64,000 bases of DNA from NCBI GenBank assembly GCA_902702965.1, contig CACRXP010000015.1:20441-84440 (forward strand), read 5' to 3'. This DNA is from Spirometra erinaceieuropaei. Lineage: Eukaryota > Platyhelminthes > Cestoda > Diphyllobothriidea > Diphyllobothriidae. Below the pieces are notes generated by a model, which saw only the letters and a program-made list of their open reading frames with translations, was not told where the DNA came from and did not search any database. Shown here piece after piece: positions 11,147-24,178 of this stretch. The stretch's first letter is position 1. Every line of letters starts with the position of its first letter. Both the position numbers and the translations under genes were made by a program.

Positions 11147-11545
11147 CGCCGATGTCTACCGTGTGCTCCAAAACAGGGTGAGAGCAGGGACGATGACTTG
11201 CGCGCGAGCCAGTTTATAGTGATAGTAGACTGGCGCAGCCTCTACCGCACTCCCTCCCCAGCCGTCACCTGAAACCGGCGTCAAGAAGACCGAAGGCGGG
11301 GGAGGGCACAGGTGGCTGACACGACAAAAACCCGCATCCAGGAGTACCACCACACCCCCTGGTTCGCAAAAAACACTTGACCAGGACTTTAACAAATAAA
11401 AATGGGTCAGAAAGAGTAGATGATGAAATGAGTCACTGGGTAAACATGCTCACGGCCCCTGTACGCAGCGGGAGTGAAAGCGCATCTAGCGGTAGAGAAT
11501 CAGGTTCCAGAGAACTGCCAGCACACACCAGGCCTCCAGAGCCTC
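11147..11545 (+). repeat. Repeat family D, copy 1
   Basis: Matches the reverse complement of 59460-59880 over most of its length. Shared landmarks are ccgatgtctaccgtgtgctcc, gcgcgagccagtttatagtg, the CCTCCC-rich block ccgcactccctccccagccg, cacttgaccaggactttaac and agagaatcaggttccagaga. Parts also match 27395-27583 and 51888-52000. The orientation is chosen arbitrarily so that this copy is plus. An open stretch begins near 11377 (TLTNKNGSERVDDEM) and resembles the matching frame of the 59.5 kb copy (TLTNNITTTSQKDEDD-like, allowing changes). The family may therefore descend from a coding element, but I cannot name a protein. Confidence 0.65.
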
Positions 11546-11974
11546 CGGAACCATGGAATAGGAGACGCACACAATCCCTAAATCCCTACAACACACACAG
11601 CAGCATATACAGTACGTGACCAATCTCATGAAATCTGATAACGAAAACTGATGGGAGAATTTCTGGACGTCTTTAGCATTGCACACTTCGTTCGCTCATC
11701 CACATCCCTCAATGAAATGCCCTTTTCTTGTGCAGAAATTGTGTTTACGCAATTACATCAGGCCAGATGTTAGTAAATTTTAGCGAAAATGGACGTTGGA
11801 ATATATTCGTGCAATTTCCTATGCTAATACATGTCCTAGACTACGGTTAGGGATCTGACCGATTCTTTCATTGGAAGGATAGTAATTGACCTGCGAGAGT
11901 TTTAATAAACAGATTTAGCCGAACTTGACAATTTACATTATGTCCGATGTTAACCGAGGTAATTGACCTGCTAA
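11546..11974. other. No gene recognised
   Basis: AT-rich spacer between repeat D and repeat C copy 2, with a repeated gtaattgacctgc string at about 11882 and 11958. No open stretch of note. Confidence 0.5.
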
Positions 11975-12845
11975 CACAAAGGTTAGTTTAAGAAAACCAG
12001 AGGTTTTATCAATTCCTACATGCCAAATTAGCAGACTTGTGCGATTTGGTGCCCTAAAGAACAATAATAACGCAAAAGGAGATTCCTTCGCTTAAATGGG
12101 CTGAAGTTGTTTTGCCGTTTGGAAAATTCTACCTGGTGTCACATAGATAACCACCACGGAGTGGTCATTTCCAGTTTTGAACATATGTCACACTACTTGT
12201 CGTGTAGTTCTGTTTCCGTGCATAGCTTGTTCAGAAATAGAACGAGCAAAACATTAAAAATTTCAGCAAAATACCAGTATTTATACGGGCGCTCTGCCGT
12301 GCATTCATAATCGAGAACGGAGTCTAAAAGCGAGCAAGAATAGTGGAAATGGCCTCAATGTACAGAGGAAGGCATGTTCTTACGTTTACGGTAGAAAATT
12401 TTTACTATTGATTAGGCATGTGAAAGAAACGACCAAAAGTGTCAAATTTTTCTTGGACACACCATACAAAAATGCAAAGTACACAGAGACCCGTCAACGA
12501 TGCGCAGTAATAAAGCACTTCCTAAAGAGGTAACTTATTAAGGAAAGTTTTCTTATTGATCGAAGGCATATTCGTTGGTGCCTTTCGCTGTGGAGAGCCA
12601 TTTTTCTCGAAAATGAAGTTTGGTGTTTGAGTTGGTCTTCAAATATGACCCAAACGACCATCTTGGTGAAAAGGAGCGCCCGAAAACTCATTAATTCGGT
12701 AAATACCTTCAAGAACAAACTTATTTCATAGGTCTCAATAGACGGGTAATCAAGAGTCTGTCTTTATGGACGATCGGGTGAAAGCACTGAAAATCATTCA
12801 GTATTCAGCAGTATTTCGAGGCCGATTTGAAACTCAACGTAATCC
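11975..12845. repeat. Repeat family C, copy 2
   Basis: Same block order as 9000-9855: agaaaaccagaggttttatc and tttggtgccctaaagaac near 11990-12060; gtcttcaaatatgacccaaacgacc, ttcggtaaataccttcaagaac and aaagcactgaaaatcattcag near 12635-12800. The region between the anchors is poorly conserved. No inverted termini or target duplication were found, so the class is unknown. Confidence 0.55.
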
Positions 12846-14894
12846 AAAACGAAGGAAAAGTAGTAATTACTTTTACGGAAGAAAATTTCTCTCTATAAAC
12901 ACAAAATGGTACGCTGACAATCACGCCTGTCAGTTCTACTTAAATTTATTAAGCACCGATCGGCCTCATGGCATATCACTTTATGGACACATTTGCTCCT
13001 ACGACGTCCCCATCGGTGAAATCAAGCAAAATCCAGCTTATCTTGTTGAACCCCATCCCAGTTAACTTAAAAAGAGTCAAGGATAACACGAAAACCTGGA
13101 AAACTGTTTTGAAATCTACACTCAGAATGTAGGCAGTTGACAAGCCGTCATATATGAAATCATGCTAATTATTAAACGATATTTAGATGTAAAGTTCCCT
13201 GAAACACTATTATTAGACGTTATTTTATTTATACTTTCATATTTACTACGTTTTAGGTATGAGAATACATTCCATACATCTAAAAACGAAGTTTACTAAA
13301 TAAGAGCCATTTCTGACGTTTTCAAGATATTGCGCTTTTCTAAAATAAATCGGCATTTCTAAACAACGCAACACGGCCTTTAATATTTCTTTGATGTTTT
13401 TAATTCCTTAAAACCTGTACTTAATTAGCATAGACATTAGACTGATGAAATGGTGTCGGTATGCGAGTGGTTGGCAGTCATTCGTAAACTTAGACACATT
13501 TCATCAGTTAGGTCACTAACTGTACATATATGTTGCATAAATAACCATGCTGACACAACAGTTACCAACGAAAACGCCAGAAACGTGTTTGGCCGGCAGT
13601 CTGCGTTGCGTGAAACATCTGTGAGGGACCCGGCTAATCAGTAGTTCCTGCAGCTATCCTCGTGTGCTTTCTTGGAGGTCATCTTTGCTTCCATTACCTC
13701 ATGTGTGTAGACAGCGGTCACCCTCTCTATTTCATAACATCAATACAAAGTTTATTCCTCCAAAGTCCACATTGTGAAAAATCAGATTGGCCGCCACCTT
13801 TTCTAAAGCAAATGACGTAATACACAAGCAAATCATAAATGAGCCGCCAGACAAATAGCCAAAATATTGTACGTCAAAACACATATGCACACAGAGTTAA
13901 ACCAGCCGCTCGAAAAAAGACGTTTACGGCCTTTATTGATGAACTACCCCGGCAGTTTCAAGGCCACTGGGGAATGAAATCATCAACGATGATTAAAGTC
14001 AAATAATACTACCCCATCTGGGTGTTAGGATGGCTATCAGAAATGCATTGCCCTCCTACGATGTCTTCCAGTGTAGGCCAATTTTACGAAGAATGTAGAG
14101 GAGTTTACGGTGGCAATTGAATCCTTATCTTGAGCAGAAGATAGAATGTTCGTTTTTCGCACTGCGAGATGGCCAAATAATTGTCACCAACCACCACACT
14201 GTACCACAACTTCCTCTTCTTGGTCCTCTGCACCTCTTTTCTAGATATTTTATATTACCCCACTTCCAATGGTTTAAAATAGTTTGGGAAAATAAGGGTC
14301 ACAATTTTTCCCTTACGACGTCAGTTTTTCTAGCCCTACACTTTTCCCGTTGCCACAGTTACTAAGCTGCACCATGAGTGTTAAATCCGGTCAAATGAAT
14401 AGACTTTATCGTGACTGTTGCTGCGAAGCTGTAACGGTAAATTATGCTCGCGGTTATTTCATCGAAGTTCGGTTTCCTGAACGGGCTGCGCTGCAGATGT
14501 GATGAGCCAAAACAAGTGTCCGACTTGGCCACGACACATGCTTATCGGGCAGCTCGGAGTCTGCGCGAGTCCACAATTACTGACTGCCATAACTATTTCA
14601 TAATTAGGCTTCCCCGACGCGTCAATTACGGCGCTCAATGCCATTTCTCGTGGGTTCACAGACTCGGACAATCTACTGGCGCTTGAGGGTGGGAAGAGTG
14701 AGTGATGTGGACCTTGGGAAATCCATCCTTATGACACACCAAAGCATTTGTGGCGATAAGAAATTTGACGATCTTGAGCCTCGTGATGCCCTAAGAGTCG
14801 TGGCTCGGAGGACTGAAAGTTGACGGGACAGGTCGATTCCCATGGGAGTATCTTAGAGTGACAGGAGGAGCGAGAATCAGGCCACAATGACTCC
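12846..14894. other. No gene recognised
   Basis: AT-rich, with open stretches up to about 99 codons (12766-13065, starting in repeat C). None carries a motif I recognise. A short string, ccgctcgaaaaaagac, near 13905 recurs as ccggctcgaaaaaagac near 21220 and may mark another dispersed repeat. Confidence 0.45.
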
Positions 14895-15090
14895 NNNNNN
14901 NNNNNNNNNNNNNNNNNNNNNNNNNNNNNNNNNNNNNNNNNNNNNNNNNNNNNNNNNNNNNNNNNNNNNNNNNNNNNNNNNNNNNNNNNNNNNNNNNNNN
15001 NNNNNNNNNNNNNNNNNNNNNNNNNNNNNNNNNNNNNNNNNNNNNNNNNNNNNNNNNNNNNNNNNNNNNNNNNNNNNNNNNNNNNNNNNN
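14895..15090. other. Assembly gap (196 N)
   Basis: Run of N. Open frames reported across it would be artefacts. Confidence 0.99.
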
Positions 15091-16889
15091 AGCTATAATA
15101 ATGGAAACTAATGATGACACAAAATGACATGCTAATTCCGTTAAAACCCCTTAACTATGCAAATGCTACGCCGGTCCGGTGTCGGCCTTTGGCTGTCTAG
15201 CCGACAACACAGCTTCGTACAAAGAAGGGGTCTTGTCTGATTGAAGGACGCTGTGGCCCACTCTGCCTCCGGAGACGAGGCGTGGTGGGGAGGGGGCAGC
15301 TGCAGCAACACACGCGTTCTTTGACCCTCAGCCGTCTCTGAGTCCTGCCGCAGAAATTTTGACGTCCAAAATGAGGGACTCTGCTCTACTCTTGGGATGT
15401 TTGTTTTTCCCTTCTCACTGCAACCTTGCTCCGAGAGAGTATCAGGTCGGAAACCAGGGCGTGGTAAATTCACACGGGTTCGGCTGGTGCTTGCGTTCGC
15501 GTGCGCAAGCACATACTCAGATTGGCGGAGACTGGACGAGAGAGAATAAGATTTGCTTTGTAGCAGTCATTCTAAATTTTTTTGGCAAAGACTTATCCAG
15601 TCGTCCTGGCTGTGATACAGATGACTGAATGTGTGTAACCAATACCTGATACTTTGACGTACGTCTAAAGATAACGGAAGACAAGCGAGGTTGGACAGCA
15701 TGACTGCGCAACTAGTAGACAAGACTGCGTGGATTGGGCGATTTTATCGAGAATCAAATTAGCGAAGCGTCTTACCGTTGTAAGACATCATAATGAAATC
15801 AACTAGACAGGAATTAAAAACACCAGTGACAGAAGAATGCATGTGTACCGTACGTCTTAAGGTGGTATTCTTCTCCTCTGGCAAAAGGGCACAAGTGATA
15901 GGAGAGGGGAAATACGGCCGTCTGTATGAGGGACGTAGCAGGAATGCGAACAACAATTGTGGTAAAAAAGCAGCGAGTTTTGTTAAAAGGCATTTAAACT
16001 GGCAGGGGAAATGAGGGACTAGAAGACAGAGTATAACCGTGCTACCGAAGCGCTGGCACATTGTTGAGAGGGAAGCAAACGAATTCAGAACTGGAACATG
16101 ATTGTAGAAGAGGAAAAACGGCAAACTGGCTGTTAGGTAGAGGACCGTCTTCTGGTGACCCTGCTGGCACAGGGTCCAAGTCTTCACTTTGGGTCGGCTG
16201 ACTAACAGGCATATTATTAGGAAGCATGATATATAGGTAGTCGGTGTGTGAGACCTCAGGTAGTCTGTGCGAGACGAAAAGAGACGAGAGGGCAAGCAGA
16301 TATCATAAAGCACTCTGCAGGCATTGGGAAAAAGAGTTGCTAGAGTCCAGAAGGAAGAATAATTGGTATACCAACAGACAGTCCAGCGGGGAGAGTCGTA
16401 CTTGGATGTTACGGTTTCTCAGAGCTAGACTGAAGGGCAGGTTCTGAGAGCAGAGTGGACTACGAGAACGCCGCCCAAGATGTTGCGCCTGACTTTACAT
16501 GCTAATGGGCTGCTTGTTTCTAAGCCATGGTCGAGCAAACAATTTGACAGAAGAACCTAAGAAAAAAAATTAACGGACTTAGGAGTGACTCTGGCAGTAA
16601 GCTAACTATCAGAGACTGAGAAGGAAGTTACCATGATGGGTCGAGGCTAGCGCTATATGGTTAGACTAGGGCTCAGAAATAGAGATAGTGGACGCCATTC
16701 GCTCCAGCAGCCATTGTACTACGGACCGCTGGAATAAGTTTTTTAACTTTAGCTACCGACACATGGTATAAAACGCTCGATGCTGGCTAGAAGTCACTTG
16801 AAACAACACTTACCTCGCTGATAATGAAGATTATATCTAAAAAACTAACTGGAAAACATACATAATTTCGACAAGCTCTCATCAAGCCA
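15091..16889. other. No gene recognised; one long minus-strand open stretch of doubtful meaning
   Basis: The minus strand is open for 184 codons at 15759-16313. The product is rich in Leu, Ser and Phe, with hydrophobic patches but no recognisable domain. The plus strand over it is also partly open (15793-16014), as expected where purine-rich DNA depletes stops on both strands. I see no splice or promoter signals that would make it a gene. The stretch at 15141-15512 (minus) is open for 123 codons and GC-rich, also without a motif. Confidence 0.35.
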
Positions 16890-17640
16890 GTACATTTATG
16901 TGGGGACGGGGGCAAGGAAAACACGTCAGTGGCCAGAGAAATCGATTAACATCCGTCTTAACACACAAGCGGGATGTGGGAAGAGGAGAGAAGAGTAATA
17001 AGACGCCGTGATTTCGTAGGCAGTGAGGTTTATTGAGAGTCATGTCAGGAGGAGGGAGAGGGATTACAGGCCACAGCAAACGCGGAACTCGTACAAGGTT
17101 CTTCTGTGTGCACAAGATCAGCTTGTGTACTCTGATGGCAACCGCTTCTGTTGTTGCTGACAGACCCTGACACGTAGTTCGGTGAGACCTTGTAAATCAC
17201 ACAGACGTCTTTGTTGGGGTCCACGCGACTCCCAGGAATCAACTTCATGGGCGAGAATGGCGATGTTTATGCCCCAATTCGCCTTTTCCAGCCATGCCCG
17301 AAGGTGTTCCTTTATCCTTTTGGATAGGCGCTTACTCGTTCGGACAGTGCAGCTCGCTCCGTAGGAAGAAGTGAAGGAGTAAATCCACACTAAGGTGGCC
17401 TGAGATGGCAACCCATTCTTACCTTCATGTAAAATAGGATTGACTGAGTACAATAGCTGCTGGAAAGTTTCGTGAGACAGCTTAGTCAAGGCGTCTTCCT
17501 AGGAGTTTTCTCGTCGCTTTCCATTGAAAGGGGACTTTGAGAAACAGGGTATTTCTTTCCACAGTCAAAATGATGTTTTTCTGGTCTCTCAACGATATCA
17601 TTTGCAATAAGTCTGTCAGAATAGCCCTTCTAGCGAGGCA
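16890..17640 (-). pseudogene. Penelope-like element, GIY-YIG endonuclease relic (copy 1)
   Basis: Read right to left, it aligns with the relic at 49880-50580. A region like ANDIVERPEK is followed by a LDxAVSRNFPAA-type block (about 17470-17500) and then the endonuclease: WIYSFTSSYGASCTVRTSKR and LSKRIKEHLRAWLEK (about 17270-17400). A frameshift near 17220 moves the reading into VDPNKDVCVIYKVSPNYV and a C-terminal LVHTEEPCTSSAFAVACNP (about 17050-17220). In Penelope-like elements the GIY-YIG domain follows the reverse transcriptase and nicks target DNA. Here the YIG triplet is CTV and the upstream Cys pair is partly lost, so the domain is dead. No reverse transcriptase is visible to the right. 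Confidence 0.75.
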
Positions 17641-20600
17641 GGTCCTGGCTCATTTTAAGTTGCCTTGGTTGGATTATTGGGTCTAAGTCTTCATCAACAT
17701 TATCCAACGCGGTTTTCTGATCAGAAAAACCTTGAATGTTCATTCGAGTATTGACAGAATAATGAGAAGAAATGGAGAGGGAGGAGATTAAAGGGGCTAG
17801 TCAAAAACAGGGCATCTAGTCTGACAATGCCAGTTGTTATTAGGATGGATGACTGCAGTTAACGAACTTAACTTGTAAGTAGTCGATATCCGAGACATGC
17901 TAAACTTACTCCATGGAAGAACTCCCCTTATGTGTATTGAAACAACAGCAGTAACGTGGGTGGATCGAGCAGCAGTGAACAGCAAGAGGCGCTGACGCAA
18001 CTCCGACTCACTTTTGATACTGACAAGATAGTAAAAAAATCTCGCCTGGGGGCCCTGAGCACAGACTGCGACCAGATGCTCGCTCTTCAAACCAGAGATC
18101 CTGGTAAGAGGCGTAGTTGACTGATAGGGGGATGAATACGCCAGAAGCATTGACTGTATTCCCCGTCCTCGTCGATCTATCGCTGTTTGCTTGTTCACTT
18201 TGTAACCAGCCATGCGACCACTTGTTCGCAATCCTTGTGTTGTCCCAGATTCAGGCCAGACCAGTGTGTGACCACTTAAGTCTGGATGAGCACTCGATCG
18301 ACCCAGGCAGAGGCTGGCTGATGGAGAGGTTCTGATGAAATTCAGTCCATTGATGTTTTTGGCTCATTTGCAGACCAGCTGCACAGTGTGAGCACGTGTG
18401 TCCGGACACAGAAGCTGTATGGTTGTCAAAAGATGCAAGAGAGAGCGTGTAGCCATTGTTCTCTCAAATTGCGACCAATATATTTCCCCAAAGCTCCTGA
18501 GGTAGGCAACAGAGAAAGTTCGCACTGACAACGGGTGAAGAACTGACGCTATCCGCCTCTTCCGAAGTAGAGTACATGCCAATCCGCAGGATCCACTTTG
18601 AGCTTAATGACCGCGGGAAGACACCTCACAGCAGTCCACTTACCGATGGAAGCAAGAGTAACGCGCATGCAAACTCTGCAAAAACCGGCAAAAGCCTTTA
18701 TAAACGCGGCATTTAGCGTAATATTTGGTCGAAATGGCTGATATGCGCTCATAAAGCAGGACGCGGAAATAGGATCGTTCCGTCCACATCCTGAAGCTGA
18801 CCTTGCGTCAAATTTCGGAAAGAGCAAATATTCTCGTGTTCTCCCAAACCCTAACCGCAACCTTAACCTTGACCCTAACCCTAATTCCTCTGGGATTTGA
18901 CTGAAAGTCGCTTATATCAATGGGCGGTTCCTGTTGTCATGTCCTGTCGGAGAGGGAAAAGGGGACATATAAACAACCCCTGCCTAATTTTTAGTAAGCC
19001 CTACGTCTGAGATCTTACGCTCATCGAAAATGGGATTCGAAGGCGATTCCCAAACATCGGGATCAGTTTGTCATTACTCGACTGCTCAGAATCAGTCGCG
19101 ACTGAGGAGATCCCCCTCGGTGCCGCAGACATGATGCTTGGTCCCTCCTCGAAGAAGGAGCTCTAAAATGGCCTGCTTTCCGGTGTCGTCAGTTGAACTT
19201 GACTGCCGGTGGTAGAAGAGGGTGGACATAGCCCCGGTTGAAACACTATAAGAGCGAACAGCATTAGTTAAACAAGGTAAGTTGAATGACTTCATAATAT
19301 TTCTTGACCTCGAATTCAACTGATCCCTAAATTCTGTCCACAAGATACGATCGATATTGGGATCAGTTTCGTGAGAAGCGTTTCCTTTGGAGACGGGTGT
19401 CTGGGGAAATTTATCGATAAGTATTACTGTCCCAGACAAGAAAGTCCGAAAGTAAGGCCTTCACCAAACAGTTGGCTCAACTCCGTTCAAGTGTGATGTG
19501 TCAAACGTGATCAAGCAACGGCTCTGACGCACGACACAACGGGCATGCGCAACCGCAAAAGTGTTCGTAAGCACCTAAACACCTATTCCAGTTAGAGAAA
19601 TTAAAGGTTTATCGTGTATACAAGCCACGGCGAACAGAATGCAAATACATTGGTCACACAAAAGAGGCAGTTAGCAACTGGGCCATATGAACTTATGCTG
19701 AAATGGCTGTGGAGAGTGGGAAGCAACGTGCCCCGGAGTCCAATTACAAAACAGCTGCTGGACACTGGCTATGTGGTAGATCTAGCAGCTGCATTTTAAA
19801 TCCTACTGGGCGTCTCCGCCGCTGCTGAGAAGCCGCGGCAAACTGGGAGGAAGAAAGGCAGCACTGTGCAAACTATTGGATCCTTTGATCCACATCGTAC
19901 GTCCGTGGAATAATTGGCGGTGGAAATAACTCCATTCCCTCTCCCCTCGCCGCAACAACCTCCCAAGTGACTGATTAATGTCGTATGCTATACAGGCCTA
20001 TTCATGCTTGACAAGGCTTCGCAGTAACCCAACTCGCTCCTCTACACCACTTCCCCTTACCTCCCACGCGTCATGCCCACCCGCATGTCTAATCAACGTC
20101 CCCTGTCTTCATTTGCCTCTCTCGTTTCATCGCCTCAGGCCGTTGTCATACTGAACATCCAATCTTATTAATATGCAATTATCGTAGGCAGTTGAATAGG
20201 CGATCAGGAGATGTTATAGCATCAGTAAATTTCGCTGTCTTTGCCTCGCTCAAATTTATCCCGAGAAAACAATGCTCAAACACTATCATTCCCAACCCCT
20301 TCCTGTTAGAGTGACGCTAAGAGAATCTGGAGCTAGAAACTGCTGAAGTGGAGGCGTGCACATTTTTGTACACTCGGATTTCCGTGCATTTTCTCGTAGT
20401 CAGACTCTTTTTTCACGAACAGTGGTGAACGACATCACCTGACACACAAGGACAATGCGGACTGGCCTGCACATGAAAGTGCTGGTGACCTTACCTCGCA
20501 GTAGGACGCAGGTATGGAGTTCGGGCCAGTGGAAGGGTCTACCCTTTTGCCGGCAGGAATGATATGTACAACCGCGGGTGTGGGAGGAAATCCGACTCTA

Positions 20601-23175
20601 CGGGGTGGAGTCGAAAAGAGAACAGATATATAACGCAGACATGCGCGAACGCAAACACGCGCAAGTGACCTTACGCATGTGCGTCTGTCACAAGGCTATG
20701 CAAACTATCTTGAATGAAACGCGAATACCTGCAACAACAAGCGGACCTCGTTTCACCTCACGCGGTGAGTTTTGGGGCAGTGAACTGAACGTCGGTTTAC
20801 ATGTTTGCAGTTTGTGCATAATTAAGGGCTGGTTTAAACGAGTTGAAACCAGCTAGTGTGAAACACTCCCACTTCCAAAATCTGATTCGAAAACGGATAG
20901 TCAGGGTGTTCTGAAAGTTAAGTTAGAGGGCTAAATCCTTCGTGACGGGGAAGGCATGGGAAAAGATGGTAAATGACAATAATCCCTTAGGAAGTTTGCT
21001 AACATCTTTAAATGGAAGCAATTTCGTCATCCGCTCCGGCGAGTACGGTGGAGAGAAGAGTTCTGGTGGTCTTGATTGACCAATGCGTGCTGTAGCACAA
21101 CGGTTACCTATTAAGGTCAGGTATATTTAAATGATGTCGATGAATGTTTTGAAAGGACGGAGGGCATTAAGTCTTTTTTGTTTAGCCAGTTTTCATTTAT
21201 ACCCCAGACTTTAACCACCGGCTCGAAAAAAGACACATGACTTAAACATGTAGTCCAAAATTAAGTGACGATCTAAGTTAAAAGTGTGGAAACTCCTTGG
21301 AAGCACCAAGTAGCTGCCAGTCAGATAGGCTCTGAAATCTCCTGGTCTTCTTTAGGCCTTGCAACAGTTAGTTACAAATATTTTTCCCATTTGTGTTAGT
21401 ATTTTTGCCTGTTGATCTTTCAGTTATACTTATGTCGACGAAAATTTGAAGAAATTGAACTGACAAAGCTCCCCGTCGACCAGTCTCGAAGCAATTTGTC
21501 ATTCCATTTAGTGAAATTGAGCGAACTGGGAATTCATTTGTCAAAAAGAACTTGACATACGCAGCATGCTGACTTCCGTCTGAAAGAAGCCTTTAGCCAT
21601 CAAGCTGGGAACAGTTCCTATTTATTGACTGCAAACTTTTTCATGGACTTTCCATGTTTGAGGGAATTGCGCTTATTTAAGTGAAGTCCCTCAGTCAGAT
21701 CTAGTAAACAAAGATACATTCCATCTCTTTAGAGAATACGAGATATGAGGTAGAATTGCTCCGGTGTAACATCCAGTAATACAAAACCAGGGGATCAGAA
21801 AGCTCTAGCAGTGGCGCAATAAAAGTGTGTTGAAGTCACAATAAGCATTGAAACGGCGGTTGCGATTCCTATTTCGGCCCTAGTTTTTTCCTTGATAAAA
21901 ACATAGATGAGTCAGCGGTTGACTGGGTCCTGCAAATCCTCAGCTCAAATTTATCTTCATTTCGCCTGGTTTAACAGAGTCAGAGCTGAAACATTTCAGG
22001 ATTATCTTAAAAAATAATTTAATGTCCTACCTAAGCCGAAGAGTTAATAAAAAGGCTGTTTTGGAAAACCATGCCATGGGGCAATTCGGTGCATGAAAGT
22101 AAGGAAGTTCAAAAGGTCAGATGATGTTGGGTGCGTAAAGAACGGACCCTCACCAGAAAAAAAACATTTGAACGAGGACAGAGAAATAAGGTGACTGAGA
22201 GAAAGTCAAACAGGCCTATAAGCAGGGTGTGTCTGAAGACCTAGAACTTTGTAATACTTTTGGTAATTTTTAGGAACTGGTTAAATCTCACAAAATGTAT
22301 CACGCATTAAGTCGAAACAGAAAATGACGATGGACTGCAGGCCTTTTCTCGGTTATGCATGTGTCAAAAAAATGCTGCTTGTAAATGGCTCGCTGTTTTT
22401 ATGACACACGCACTACAGAGATTTTCCTATTTGGAATCTGAAACGAGGAAAAACTTCTGTTTGCCTGACAATAATATGGTTCTGTACACACTGCTTCGCA
22501 TGGTTTGTACGGTCTGACAAATAAAGCTTCCAATTTTCTGACATAATTTTGGAAAATGTTTCCTGTTTACATTAATGCCCTCCAGTAGAAATACACGCAC
22601 TGATGTGCAGATGTATTCTGGGCAGTAACCAATATAGGGGATCGCCGGAAAATAAAGCACTGCTGATTTTCACCCCAAAATTGTGAACTATTTCTGTGAG
22701 AAAAAAATCGACAACATATTCATCAAGATGAAAAGATTCTTTAACTCGTATTCTCGACAGGCAAAATTCACACTATTCTTGACACTCAGACCCGACCATC
22801 TAGATTTCGGTTATCATGCTTCATGAGTTATGCCAGCTCCTGCTCACAAGGTGGACTTTTGAAGGTTTTGATGTTCAGAGATCCCCAAGAGGTGCATTAT
22901 TTTTAAAAATAGAACAAATTTGCCAAGAAAGGAAGACGCATTTGGCAAAGAATACGACATATTTCAGCGGACTGTCCCTCGTTGCTCAGTCGGCCCTCGA
23001 TCTTCATGAACGATTTGCGCATGGCGACTTGGAGCCGGTGATCAAATCCAACACCTGCTTCCGGTAGCCTCCGAGACGTTCTTGATGCATGAGATATGTC
23101 GACAGTTGACTCTCCGCAAGATCACTCCGGAGACGAATACCAACTCGTCGAGTAATAGAGGCATTCCGTGTAAAT
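17641..23175. other. No gene recognised over 5.5 kb; one telomere-like tract
   Basis: Open stretches reach 144 codons (17797-18231, minus) and 115 codons (19092-19439, minus). Neither shows a motif or domain I recognise, and both are within chance range for this much sequence. The GC content rises near 18.0-20.7 kb. The region 20410-20800 is relatively GC-rich with CA-rich plus-strand strings. Old unrecognised repeats are possible. Confidence 0.4.
18845..18886 (-). repeat. Degenerate telomere-like CCCTAA tract
   Basis: Reads caaaccctaaccgcaacctt and then gaccctaaccctaattcc. It is the same CCCTAA/AACCGC mixture seen inside the 6775-7191 element, but no terminal repeats flank it. Confidence 0.6.
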
Positions 23176-24171
23176 TACAGTAGGTGGGCTAACTCATGAA
23201 ATGTCAGCCGAAATTTCGAAATTCGTTTTCGTTTCGAAATGATTAATTAAGTAGGGTTGTAAAACTAATAATCATGGAGCACAATTTTACAATAACCCAA
23301 ACACCTCAGGGTGCCCGCTTGCGAACAAACTTCTTTCCGAATACATGTGAGAACAATACTCCGCAATAAATGGCTACTGAAATACCATGAAGTGTTCTAA
23401 TTGCTTTTCGATGCCCTTAAAAAGTCATTTATTTTTCATGAAAAACATGTATAAAAATATTTATTCGTTTGCCCGTACGATAGAAAATTGCGTTTTCTTC
23501 GAACTTTATACTCAAAGAAGGGGTATAATTCGGTTTCAAAAAAGTTCCTAATTGTGAGATTTTCTAATACCGTGCAATAGCCGTTCATAAAACGTCATGT
23601 CTCTGCATTTACCAGTGTGGCTTGTAAAGTTAACAATATGGCTCAAATTTACCACTAAATGTTATAAATCCCACATGATCTCCTCTTAACATTGTAGAGA
23701 AATATGTGGTTTTCCGAACGCGGAAAGTATACGACTTGTAGTTTGGAAACCCTGAATGCAAGTATAACAGCACGTCGGGTTCAAAATTATTCGGGAACTG
23801 TACAATTTTTTGAAAACCGAATAATACCCTTCTTTTGAGTATAAAATTGTAAGAAAACATGATTTTCTATCGAATGAGTAAGAGAATAATTTTTTATTCA
23901 TGTTTTTCATAAAATATAAATGAAGTTTTGAGGTCATCGAAAATCAAAGAGAAAAATTCATGCTACTTAAGTAGCCATTTTTGCAAAGTATTCTTCTTGC
24001 ATGCAGTCGGAAAGAAGTTCGTTCGAAAGCCGGCACCCTGAGCTAACTGGATTATTATAGAATTGTGCTGCGTGATGATTAGTTTTACAACTCTACTTAA
24101 TTAATACTTTCGAAACGAGAACGAATTTCGAAATTTCGGCTGACATTTCATGAGTTAGCCCACCTACTGTA
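23176..24171. mobile_element. Foldback element copy 3, best preserved
   Basis: A near-perfect palindrome of 996 bp. The left end tacagtaggtgggctaactc (23176-23195) is matched by its exact reverse complement at 24152-24171. The arms stay closely inverted for several hundred bases on each side of a centre near 23670. If the outer TA is the duplicated target, the element proper starts CAGT, as in Tc1/mariner-type transposons. There is no transposase and no long open frame, so it depends on another element to move. Open stretches inside (23630-23937, minus) are by-products of the repeat. Confidence 0.85.
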
Positions 24172-24178
24172 CTGTCGA

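Noticed and set aside
14729..15130. Open stretches of 74-133 codons across 14.9-15.1 kb
   Set aside because: Mostly N; nothing can be translated.
15759..16313. 184-codon minus-strand open stretch as a gene
   Set aside because: Ser/Leu/Phe-rich without any domain, overlaps an open plus-strand frame, and falls within chance length.
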